In this document: piece after piece, positions 14,988 to 21,050 of the stretch
How positions within the stretch are numbered: position 1 is the stretch's first letter
Layout: each line of letters opens with the position of its first letter
Translations under genes and position numbers: made by a program
Source: a virus
IMG/VR virus record: IMGVR_UViG_3300032053_000641
Span: 1 to 21,050 of that record
Reading direction: 5' to 3' (one strand)
DNA: 21,050 nt
The notes under the pieces: model-generated
Told to the model about the DNA's origin: nothing
Databases searched by the model: none
Seen by the model: only the letters and a program-made list of their open reading frames with translations

Positions 14988-16288
14988 TGCCAGAAACAAA
15001 GTATGATCAAATAAGTATTCAATTTACAAAACCTGGAAGTGGAGATCCCGCTTTCAAAGTTGATAATTGGACATCTTATTCTTTCGAATCGGATTATTTT
15101 AATCCAGTTGATAGTTTTTATTTTGAATTGGCTGATGATAGAGTTGATCAATTAATAAATAAGATTAGAATTGGAGATCCTGTTGAATTAATAATGTGGG
15201 GTAGGACACAATGTAAAGGTTTGATTGAAAAAGTAGAATTTGATTATAATATGTCTGGTGGCACTACGTTAAAGTTATCTGGTAGAGACATTCTTGGAAC
15301 AGTTTGTGATGGCACCATTGCTCCAAATATAAAAATAACTGATACAAATACATTTGAAGATGCTTTGTTAAAAGCATTTGAAGGAGCCGGCTGGACTAAA
15401 GATAAAATTGAATTCATTAATTTCTCTAATGAAGCAAACTTTAAACCTGAAACACAACAAAAAGGTTCTGGAAGAAAGAAAAGAGAAAAGATTGGTCACC
15501 AATTAAAGCCACATAAGAATGAAGGGTTTATGGAGTTTGCAATGAGAATTTGCAAACGATCTGGTTGGAATATAAAATTAACTCCAGATGGACAATATAT
15601 TCACATCGGAATGCCAAACTATGATACTACATCAGTAGATGGTACATTTTGTCATAGATTAAGTGATCCAAGTAATAATAATATATTATCTGCCGTTACA
15701 TCGATGGATTGGAGAAAACAGCCTTCATATCTTATTGGAGAAGCAACGGGAGCGGGCGGTAATTTTAGAAAAGGTATTAATAGCGTATTCGTGCCCAATG
15801 CTTTGTTGTTAGACCAAGATGATATAATTCTTTATGGATATTCCCATATGTCGGAAAAGAAAATCAAATGGGTTGATCCAAATCCAATGTTAACTGAAAA
15901 TCTGCCATCATTAATAAAAAATTTATTTCCTGGTAAGGTAACAGTTAATACTCCAGAAGCTAATCAAAAGTTACGCCCTTTATTTGAATATGATGACGAA
16001 TCAAAAACAATGGCAGAGTTACAATACGTAATGATGAAGAAGATGGCGGACTTTCAAAACAATTTCTTTTCATTGGAGATTGTAAAAACCGGGCATTCAT
16101 TTGTAGCAGATGGTGTACATTATGTAGACCAAATAAATACAATGTGCAGAGTTATAGACGAAACATATGGATTTGATAATGATTTCTGGATTCAAAAAAG
16201 AACATTTACAAAATCAAGAAATGCAGGAACCAGAACACAATTAACATTAAAAATTCCTTATATATATGTTTTCGAGGAGATACTATAA
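14987..16288 (+). CDS. Baseplate hub protein (Mu gpP/gp44-like)
   Basis: 433 residues, coupled at both ends by TAATG. The N-terminal region (about 25-108) has the hub signature: YSFESDYFNPVDSFYFELAD, RIGDPVELIMWGRTQCKGLI and EKVEF, then LKLSGRDILGTVCD. A basic loop, GSGRKKREKIGHQLKPHKNE, near 161-180 interrupts the fold before the ERICK-like helix FMEFAMRICKRSGWNI. This arrangement is that of the gp27/gpD/gp44 hub that trimerises above the spike. The C-terminus is beta-rich (RTQLTLKIPYIYVFEE). The order N-P-spike agrees with Mu. The charged loop may be a lineage-specific insertion. Confidence 0.85.
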   Translation: MPETKYDQISIQFTKPGSGDPAFKVDNWTSYSFESDYFNPVDSFYFELADDRVDQLINKIRIGDPVELIMWGRTQCKGLIEKVEFDYNMSGGTTLKLSGRDILGTVCDGTIAPNIKITDTNTFEDALLKAFEGAGWTKDKIEFINFSNEANFKPETQQKGSGRKKREKIGHQLKPHKNEGFMEFAMRICKRSGWNIKLTPDGQYIHIGMPNYDTTSVDGTFCHRLSDPSNNNILSAVTSMDWRKQPSYLIGEATGAGGNFRKGINSVFVPNALLLDQDDIILYGYSHMSEKKIKWVDPNPMLTENLPSLIKNLFPGKVTVNTPEANQKLRPLFEYDDESKTMAELQYVMMKKMADFQNNFFSLEIVKTGHSFVADGVHYVDQINTMCRVIDETYGFDNDFWIQKRTFTKSRNAGTRTQLTLKIPYIYVFEEIL

Positions 16289-17088
16289 TGTCAGTTTTTG
16301 ATACATCAAACCTTTTCAATATATATGATGTTTTAACATCCACAAAAGATCCAATCACTGGAACGCGCACATATCAACTGGGAAACGTCACAAATTCAGA
16401 AGTGACATCTGATGGCGCAGAATGTTGGCAGCATTTTGGATTTGCTTCCAGACCGGCAGAAGCCGTGCCGAACGGCACGGATGCACCTCAAACAATTGCC
16501 ATTGCCCGTTCTGATAGAGACTTGGCAATTGCTGAAAGAGATGTTAGAGGACAAGAAATATATGGAGAATTAAAGGCTGGCGAAACTTGTCTTTATGCAA
16601 CTGGAAAGGATTCAACTGGTCAGGCAAGAATTCTTCTAAAACAAGATGGCGGAATAAATCTTTATACTAAAAAAGGAAATACTGATTCTGGTCAAGGTTT
16701 TGGTATATTTCTTAATGCTGATGATGACTCAATTACATTAACAAATTCAACAGGTTGCGGTATTAGGATTAGTACAGACGGCGTACAAATTATAGGAAAA
16801 GCTGGAGCCGCAGGAATTACTGTTTCGGATAAAATCCAATTATCCAGTCAAACTATACAAGCACCAAATCTGCAAGTTCTTGGAGGCATAACTGTAGGAT
16901 CTGGTGGAGCAAATATTGGTGGACCAACAGTGATGACCACATTGACAGCAACAACTTGCACAACTGGACCGATAGTTGCCGCTCATATTACAAGCACAGC
17001 AACATTAACGGGAACATTAGCCGCGACAGGAGTGCTTGTAGGCGCATGTAATATAGCGGTAGCCGCATCACCAGTAGTATTGGCATAA
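16288..17088 (+). CDS. Baseplate central spike protein (Mu gp45/gpV-like)
   Basis: 266 residues, TAATG-coupled. Residues about 45-125 carry the spike OB/gp45 block: AECWQHFGFASRPAEAVPNG, IAIARSDRDLAIAERDVRGQ, then YGELKAGETCLYATGKD. The rest is a beta-helix-like repeat tail, Gly-, Thr- and Ala-rich (IQLSSQTIQAPNLQVLGGIT to TLTGTLAATGVLVGACN). The protein would trimerise as the membrane-piercing needle below the hub. No HxH iron-binding apex motif is visible; the C-terminus holds a lone His (H233). The needle may therefore need another tip protein. A 7-8 bp GC hairpin lies inside at 16463-16480. Confidence 0.85.
   Translation: MSVFDTSNLFNIYDVLTSTKDPITGTRTYQLGNVTNSEVTSDGAECWQHFGFASRPAEAVPNGTDAPQTIAIARSDRDLAIAERDVRGQEIYGELKAGETCLYATGKDSTGQARILLKQDGGINLYTKKGNTDSGQGFGIFLNADDDSITLTNSTGCGIRISTDGVQIIGKAGAAGITVSDKIQLSSQTIQAPNLQVLGGITVGSGGANIGGPTVMTTLTATTCTTGPIVAAHITSTATLTGTLAATGVLVGACNIAVAASPVVLA
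16463..16480 (+). other. GC-rich hairpin inside the spike gene
   Basis: CCGTGCCG (16463-16470) is followed by AA and CGGCACGG (16473-16480), a near-perfect GC-rich inverted repeat. With a four-base GAAC loop it forms a 7-bp stem. It encodes residues 59-64 (AVPNGT) in otherwise AT-rich DNA. Confidence 0.65.
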
Positions 17089-17228
17089 TGAAAAGAAAAC
17101 AAAAGAAACCAAGGAATATGATTGTTCTGGCAATGCTGTTGCATTGCAAGGGCGGCTTTATGAAAGATAGAAGGCTGCCGAAAGGTGGTGCTCGCAATAA
17201 ACAACGAGAATATCTGTTGGAAATATAA
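17088..17228 (+). CDS. Small basic protein of unknown function, 46 residues
   Basis: ATG at 17088 overlaps the spike stop (TAATG), and its own TAA at 17226-17228 overlaps the next ATG the same way. The reading frame therefore fills the gap exactly, which strongly favours a real gene despite its size. The protein starts MKRKQKKPRNMIVLAMLLHC and continues KGGFMKDRRLPKGGARNKQR. It is very basic, with a short hydrophobic stretch at residues 11-19. The layout (RN-x-x-V then a Gly-rich basic half) is reminiscent of small basic phage proteins such as those reading 'RNP.V...L..K.G.H.K'. It could be an assembly factor for the spike or the repeat protein that follows. The function is unknown. Confidence 0.65.
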   Translation: MKRKQKKPRNMIVLAMLLHCKGGFMKDRRLPKGGARNKQREYLLEI

Positions 17229-17551
17229 TGCCTTGTCTTCCATCTTTACAAATGCCTGGATTGCCAAGTATTAATTTACCCAGTCTTCCATCTTTGAATT
17301 TACCATCAATATCTATAAGTTTTAATTTTGAATTTCCAATTCCATCATTATCTCTACCGGGTTTGCCAAGTATTAATTTACCAAGTTTACCATCATTGAA
17401 TTTGCCAGCAATACCAATACCAAGTTTTAATTTTGAATTTCCATTACCAAGTTTATCATTACCAGGATTACCAAGTATTAATTTACCAAGTTTACCAAGT
17501 TTGAATTTACCAGCTTTACCTTCAATTTCACTACCATGCCCATTACAGTAA
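17228..17551 (+). CDS. Leu-Pro-Ser repeat protein next to the spike (possible needle tip or baseplate accessory)
   Basis: 107 residues built from about three 34-35-residue repeats. GLPSINLPSLPSLNLP recurs at residues 11-26, 45-60 and 80-95, and FNFEFP at 32-37 and 67-72. The composition is extreme: no Lys, Arg, His, Asp, Thr, Val, Tyr or Trp. The only charged side chains are Glu35 and Glu70, in equivalent repeat positions. Single cysteines sit near both ends (Cys3 and Cys104, in PC and PCP contexts). There is no signal peptide. The regular Pro every two to four residues suggests an extended or polyproline/solenoid rod rather than a globular fold. It is encoded between spike and wedge, with TAATG coupling upstream, so a part of the needle or hub is plausible. 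I recognise no family. Confidence 0.75.
   Translation: MPCLPSLQMPGLPSINLPSLPSLNLPSISISFNFEFPIPSLSLPGLPSINLPSLPSLNLPAIPIPSFNFEFPLPSLSLPGLPSINLPSLPSLNLPALPSISLPCPLQ
17263..17488 (+). repeat. Tandem DNA repeat in the Leu-Pro-Ser gene
   Basis: An 18-base unit beginning GCCAAGTATTAATTTACC occurs at 17263 and 17365 and, with one change (ACC for GCC), at 17470. The spacings of 102 and 105 bases equal whole codon counts. The surrounding DNA is also strongly similar between units (for example AGTTTTAATTTTGAATTTCC after the first two). Confidence 0.85.
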
Positions 17552-17552
17552 A

Positions 17553-18023
17553 ATGACAACATCAATATTAGGTGCGGGTTTATCTCCATTCGGTTTATCA
17601 TATGCCGGATACGGTTCTCCAGCCACAACAAATCCATTAAACAAAACAATTCTAATTGATGACTTTGGTATGCCCGGACAGGTTAGATTAATAGATCCAG
17701 TGACCAAAGACTATAGATTTAATTCAAGTGGAAGAATTGTTGGTGGAAATGGAATTCAACAATTGGTATATCTTGCATTACTAACTGTTAGAGGTTCTTC
17801 AGCAATGACAGATTTGGGTCAATCATTTACAAATGTAAAAGTTATTGGTTCAAATTATGTTTCATTGGTTAAAGGAGAAGTTGATAAAGCTTTGGCTTCA
17901 TTAATAAATCAAAAGAAAATACAATTGGTTGATGTTATAGTAAGTAATAATGGTAATATGGCAAAGATTGATATTAAATGGAAAGATATAGCCACTGGAA
18001 CAGAATTTTCAAATACAATTTAA
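17553..18023 (+). CDS. Baseplate wedge protein (Mu gp46/T4 gp25-like)
   Basis: 156 residues. Conserved features are DDFGMPGQVRLIDPVTKDYR (about 36-55), then GGNGIQQLVYLALLTVRGSS (about 64-83) and DLGQSF (87-92), followed by a helix, EVDKALASLINQKKIQLVDV. The block 'GDI.LV.P..D....G.. QRI..RL.T..G...D..YG' of gp25/gp46 proteins is recognisable in degenerate form. These proteins form the inner baseplate ring that triggers sheath polymerisation. It lies immediately before the gpJ/gp47-like gene, as in Mu. The N-terminus is Gly/Ser-rich (LGAGLSPFGLSYAGYGSP). Confidence 0.75.
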   Translation: MTTSILGAGLSPFGLSYAGYGSPATTNPLNKTILIDDFGMPGQVRLIDPVTKDYRFNSSGRIVGGNGIQQLVYLALLTVRGSSAMTDLGQSFTNVKVIGSNYVSLVKGEVDKALASLINQKKIQLVDVIVSNNGNMAKIDIKWKDIATGTEFSNTI

Positions 18024-18032
18024 GGAATGTAA

Positions 18033-19541
18033 ATGTCAACACCTACACTATTAGTTAAACCACCAAATCAAATAATGACCGATTTATTGCGGACAATAAA
18101 GTCAGGGCTTATTGATATTGGAGTTACAGATCCTCAAGTAGATCCAGGTTCAGATTACTATGTTCTATGTCAAGCAATCGCAAATGAATTGGCTGTGGCA
18201 GAACAGAATGTTGTATTACAGGGCGATGCGCTTATGCCTGATACTGCCTCTGGTGCTGATCTTGATCGCATTCTTAATAATTACGGATTGTCAAGACGAG
18301 CTGCGAGTACATCCAACGGAGCTTGTCAATTAGTTTCAACAGCTTCTACTCTAATTCCAACTGGAGCACAATTAGTGTCTGCTCTTGGTTTAACTTATCA
18401 GGTAACTATTGGTGGAACTTATGCCACTCTTGCTGAAATTCCAATCCAATCAATCGGGACTGGAGCCTCCGCAAATTTAGATATTGGTGAGGTGCTCAAC
18501 TGGGTATCAACTCCGGCTTTTGCAAGTTCCACAGCCGCTGTGACGCAAGCATGCACCGGCGCTGTTGACGCTGAGACTGATGATGTTGCCAGACAAAGGC
18601 TTTTGGCAAGAATGCAGAATCCTCCAGCTTTGGGAAATTGGCAGCAAGTCGCTGATATGTGCGAATCATTTGATCCAGCAGTTCAAAAAGCTTTTATTTA
18701 TTCTACCGCTAACGGTCCATCAACACTTCATATTGCTTTAGTTGCTAATCCTACCGAAACAAGTAAATCAAGGCAATTGGCTTCTACAAAAGTTGTAACA
18801 TTGGAATCTTCAATTAAAGGACAACTTCCAGAATATGTGGATTCATTAATAACCACAGTAGTTGATGTTCCAACCGATATATCATTTAAACTAACAATAC
18901 CATATCCAATTGGTTCAATGAATCTTGGAACTGGTGGTGGATGGATGGACGATCAACCGTTTCCAGCAGTGACAACTGCTCTTAAATTAAGTAGAGGATT
19001 TTTGATAACTTCTACTAATATATGGATAGAAGTTGAGGGAACAATACCCGCGCCGATTCCTGGAGTAACTCACGTATCTTGGATTGATAGAGTTAACAAT
19101 TATACCGTTAGAACCGCAACAATATTATCACAATCATATAATACCACTGGTCCTGGAATGCATTATTATGATGTTATAATTGATACGCCATTTGTTGGAC
19201 TTGCAGCCGGAGATTATATATTTCCATCAGCATACAGGGCACAAACATATGTAGATGCAATATTAGCTCAATTCGCTATAATGGGACCTGGAGAAAAATG
19301 CAACGTGGCAACTTTGCTTCCAAGGGCTTATCGTAAACCAAGACCAAATCTATCATATCCAAATGCAATTGATGGAACAATGTTAAGAGCATTAATTGAA
19401 TCTTCAAACGAAGTTCAGTCAGCAGATTATTGGTATTCCACTTATGGAACGGCATCTGTTGCAATTGTTAGTGCAGTAACTGATGCACCAAATATATTCG
19501 TGCCAAGGCAAATAGGGTTTTACCCAGCTTCAATAGTTTAA
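18033..19541 (+). CDS. Baseplate wedge protein, baseplate J-like (Mu gp47)
   Basis: 502 residues behind AAGGAATGTAA. Family landmarks in order: an N-terminal helix with PGSDYYVLCQAIANELAVAE (about 38-57), ASGADLDRILNNYGLSRRAA (about 72-91), IPTGAQLVSALGLTYQV, a mid-region ETDDVARQRLLARMQNPPAL, NWQQVADMCE, and a beta-rich C-terminal half. The 'ATG..LD......G..R..A..' and 'E(T/S)D...R.R' elements are typical of baseplate J-like proteins. It crosslinks inner and outer baseplate parts. Its larger size than the minimal family reflects a beta domain around residues 290-400 (WIEVEGTIPAPIPG, YDVIIDTPFVGLAAGDYIFP). Confidence 0.85.
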   Translation: MSTPTLLVKPPNQIMTDLLRTIKSGLIDIGVTDPQVDPGSDYYVLCQAIANELAVAEQNVVLQGDALMPDTASGADLDRILNNYGLSRRAASTSNGACQLVSTASTLIPTGAQLVSALGLTYQVTIGGTYATLAEIPIQSIGTGASANLDIGEVLNWVSTPAFASSTAAVTQACTGAVDAETDDVARQRLLARMQNPPALGNWQQVADMCESFDPAVQKAFIYSTANGPSTLHIALVANPTETSKSRQLASTKVVTLESSIKGQLPEYVDSLITTVVDVPTDISFKLTIPYPIGSMNLGTGGGWMDDQPFPAVTTALKLSRGFLITSTNIWIEVEGTIPAPIPGVTHVSWIDRVNNYTVRTATILSQSYNTTGPGMHYYDVIIDTPFVGLAAGDYIFPSAYRAQTYVDAILAQFAIMGPGEKCNVATLLPRAYRKPRPNLSYPNAIDGTMLRALIESSNEVQSADYWYSTYGTASVAIVSAVTDAPNIFVPRQIGFYPASIV

Positions 19542-19553
19542 AAAAGGAATAAT

Positions 19554-20051
19554 ATGTCACTACCTCCAGATACATTATCATATTCAGATCTCGGTGGAAC
19601 TAAAATAGAATATTCTGCGCCTGTAGATACAAGTACAGATAGATCAGCAGCGGAGGTTAATCTTGCATTTGCAGCTACTGCGGAAATGACAAGAACCTCA
19701 TTAAGAACATGGTTTAAATTTAGAGTTAATGGTTCGGGTGCTCCCACATTAGTATCATGGGATGCCTCTTGGAAAGGTGGTACTGTGACTCCTCCAACAT
19801 TCGCTCTTATAGCCACCGGTAAATATACTGTTACTCTGCCAGCAACCGTTTTAGACGAACAGGGTGTTTCACATTCTATTAATCTACAAGCAGTTACTGC
19901 ATCTATATGTAAATCAACTGATGCCGTTATAGGAGCAACATATCTGTTAGAACCAATGATTTTGACAGCTAATACAATTAGATTGTGGGTTTCAACGGGT
20001 GCAGCGGCAGTAACTCCTCTAAATTCAGTCATAACTATGTTTGTAGTATAA
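19554..20051 (+). CDS. Unknown beta-rich baseplate-region protein
   Basis: 165 residues behind AAAAAGGAATAAT. It is predicted mainly beta: WFKFRVNGSGAPTLVSWDAS, TFALIATGKYTVTLPATVLD, and a final IRLWVSTGAAAVTPLNSVIT ending MFVV. There are no helical hub or wedge motifs and no enzyme signature. It resembles the small beta-sandwich proteins seen among phage baseplate and receptor-binding genes. It is inserted between the gp47-like and gp48-like genes, which are adjacent in Mu, so it is a lineage-specific addition. It could attach fibres or decorate the baseplate rim. The function is unknown. Confidence 0.6.
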   Translation: MSLPPDTLSYSDLGGTKIEYSAPVDTSTDRSAAEVNLAFAATAEMTRTSLRTWFKFRVNGSGAPTLVSWDASWKGGTVTPPTFALIATGKYTVTLPATVLDEQGVSHSINLQAVTASICKSTDAVIGATYLLEPMILTANTIRLWVSTGAAAVTPLNSVITMFVV

Positions 20052-20058
20052 GGTTAAT

Positions 20059-20997
20059 ATGGCGACAACAGGCAGATTTTCTCCAATATTTAGAACAGGG
20101 CAAAATTCAGAATCTCCATTTGAGCAGATTCTTGAATCCCTAAATTATGCAAGAGGAACTGCTTATGCTGCATATGATCCTACCATTACAGATACCGCTG
20201 TTTATGTAGAAAATTATGCAATAGCAAAAGCGATTATTGATTTATGGGAATCAAACCAAAGACTTGCAAATCAATTTGACCCATTAAAAATGGGAGCATA
20301 TTTAGAAAGGTGGGAATCTATATTAGGAATCATGGTAGTACCAACTGATACTATTGACCAGAGAAAAGCTGTTGTTGGCGCGAAAATGTCATTATTGGCA
20401 AATGCTCCTATACACCAAGCAGTAGAAGATTTGTGCAAGGCTTATTTGGGAAATATGTTCGTTGAAGTAGTCAATAGTTACGCTTCTGAAAATTTGGGAG
20501 GCGTTCCTGGAGGAGCAACCGTGCCTGGTGGAGTTACTCTGCCAGATGATTTGTGGTTTTCTCCAATATCTATAATAGCGGTTAGAACTTGGCAGGTAAG
20601 AGATAAATACAATAATTATCTATATGATGAAAGAGATTATGTTAAAAAGATAAACCAATTATCTTATGTTTTGGACGGCTTTCTTCCTGCTTATATGTTG
20701 TGCACCACATATAGATTTCTTTATCAAGGAGCTGGAACTGTAAGTAATGGAACCACATATGAAATAGTTGGTTCAGGAACTGCATTTACAGTTGATCTTG
20801 ATCCTGGAAGTCAAATAGAAGTAGTTGATGATGCAAATAATTTACGCACATATACAGTTGTAACAGCAACAAATCCAACTCATGTTACAGTTGTAGAGCC
20901 AGTTACTACAATGACGGGTTGCTATTATAGAATAAATGGCTTCTATCTTGATGTTACAAATAATCTTAATAATCTAATTTTCGGAGTTGATCCATAA
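20059..20997 (+). CDS. Baseplate/tail protein (Mu gp48-like) with inserted beta domain
   Basis: 312 residues. Residues about 75-132 match the gp48/DUF2313 pattern: MGAYLERWESILGIMVVPTD, then DQRKAVVGAKMSLLANAPIH and AVEDLCKAYLG. This part caps the wedge and connects to fibres. Residues about 223-293 (GAGTVSNGTTYEIVGSGTAF, DLDPGSQIEVVDDANNLRTY and onward to CYYRING) form a small beta domain of the type 'G.GT...G..T...GSGTAF...L..G..I' that recurs in phage tail proteins. A Gly/Pro-rich loop (GGVPGGATVPGGVTLPDD, 147-164) separates parts. The protein is longer than minimal gp48, and the extra length is the beta domain. Confidence 0.78.
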   Translation: MATTGRFSPIFRTGQNSESPFEQILESLNYARGTAYAAYDPTITDTAVYVENYAIAKAIIDLWESNQRLANQFDPLKMGAYLERWESILGIMVVPTDTIDQRKAVVGAKMSLLANAPIHQAVEDLCKAYLGNMFVEVVNSYASENLGGVPGGATVPGGVTLPDDLWFSPISIIAVRTWQVRDKYNNYLYDERDYVKKINQLSYVLDGFLPAYMLCTTYRFLYQGAGTVSNGTTYEIVGSGTAFTVDLDPGSQIEVVDDANNLRTYTVVTATNPTHVTVVEPVTTMTGCYYRINGFYLDVTNNLNNLIFGVDP

Positions 20998-21006
20998 GGA
21001 ATAATC

Positions 21007-21050
21007 ATGGCATTTACAAGAGCAAATCCATTCGGTTGGTTTAAGACCGA
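21007..21050 (+). CDS. Start of next gene, probably a fibre or baseplate-periphery protein (3' end outside window)
   Basis: The ATG at 21007 follows AAGGA at 20996-21000, six bases away, which supports a real start. Only MAFTRANPFGWFKT is visible. Its place after the gp48-like gene is that of tail fibre genes in Mu-like phages. The short MxFTR-N-P-x-GW start also resembles phage fibre or surface proteins. Nothing more can be said from 14 residues. Confidence 0.55.
   Translation, partial: MAFTRANPFGWFKT

Noticed and set aside
17158-17649. 163-codon minus-strand ORF, repetitive (GKLGKLILG)
   Set aside because: It is the antisense shadow of the Leu-Pro-Ser repeat gene, with no ribosome binding site, and it would overlap three coupled plus-strand genes.

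Overview
The window is the virion structural region of a tailed bacteriophage with a contractile tail (myovirus morphology). The DNA is AT-rich, the genes are packed almost end to end on the plus strand, and many adjacent genes share a TAATG stop/start overlap, so most of the window probably works as long, translationally coupled operons. Stops are TAA with a few TGA/TAG, and nothing suggests a recoded stop. No host genes, tRNAs or CRISPR arrays are visible. The host cannot be named from this sequence.

Layout: (1) 1-2674: the 3' part of a collagen-like (Gly-X-Y) fibre gene with a C-terminal beta domain, then three tandem paralogous genes of about 190-198 codons with a lectin-like pattern. (2) 2675-2803: the longest non-coding gap, a likely leader/promoter region. 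(3) 2804-7373: head and neck module with scaffold, HK97-fold major capsid protein, a histidine-motif protein (possible decoration protein), small connector candidates, an HK97 gp10-like protein and a putative tail terminator. (4) 7388-10050: a small DUF2635-like protein, tail sheath and two paralogous tail tube genes, ending in a strong intrinsic terminator. (5) 10115-10606: a minus-strand HNH homing endonuclease with an AP2-like domain, the only gene on that strand. (6) 10689-13924: tail assembly chaperone with a canonical -1 frameshift site (T TTT TTA), then the tape measure protein. (7) 13932-20997: baseplate module in Mu order: gpN/DNA-circularisation-like hub protein, gpP-like hub, gp45-like spike, a 46-codon basic gene, an extraordinary Leu-Pro-Ser repeat protein, gp46/gp25-like, gp47/gpJ-like, an unknown beta protein and gp48-like. 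At 21007 a further gene begins.

From the sheath to gp48 the order matches phage Mu genes 38-48, apart from the HNH gene, the second tube gene, the two small genes after the spike, and the 165-residue protein between gp47-like and gp48-like. The head module makes a procapsid on a separate scaffold, the neck proteins close it, and the tail is built from hub and spike outward with the tape measure setting its length.

The most unusual items are: the 107-residue repeat protein encoded between spike and wedge, which lacks Lys, Arg, His, Asp, Thr, Val, Tyr and Trp; the unlisted 46-codon gene that couples it to the spike; the triplicated lectin-like genes next to a collagen fibre immediately upstream of the capsid genes; the tail tube duplication next to a homing endonuclease; and several strong GC-rich or long hairpins placed inside coding sequence.
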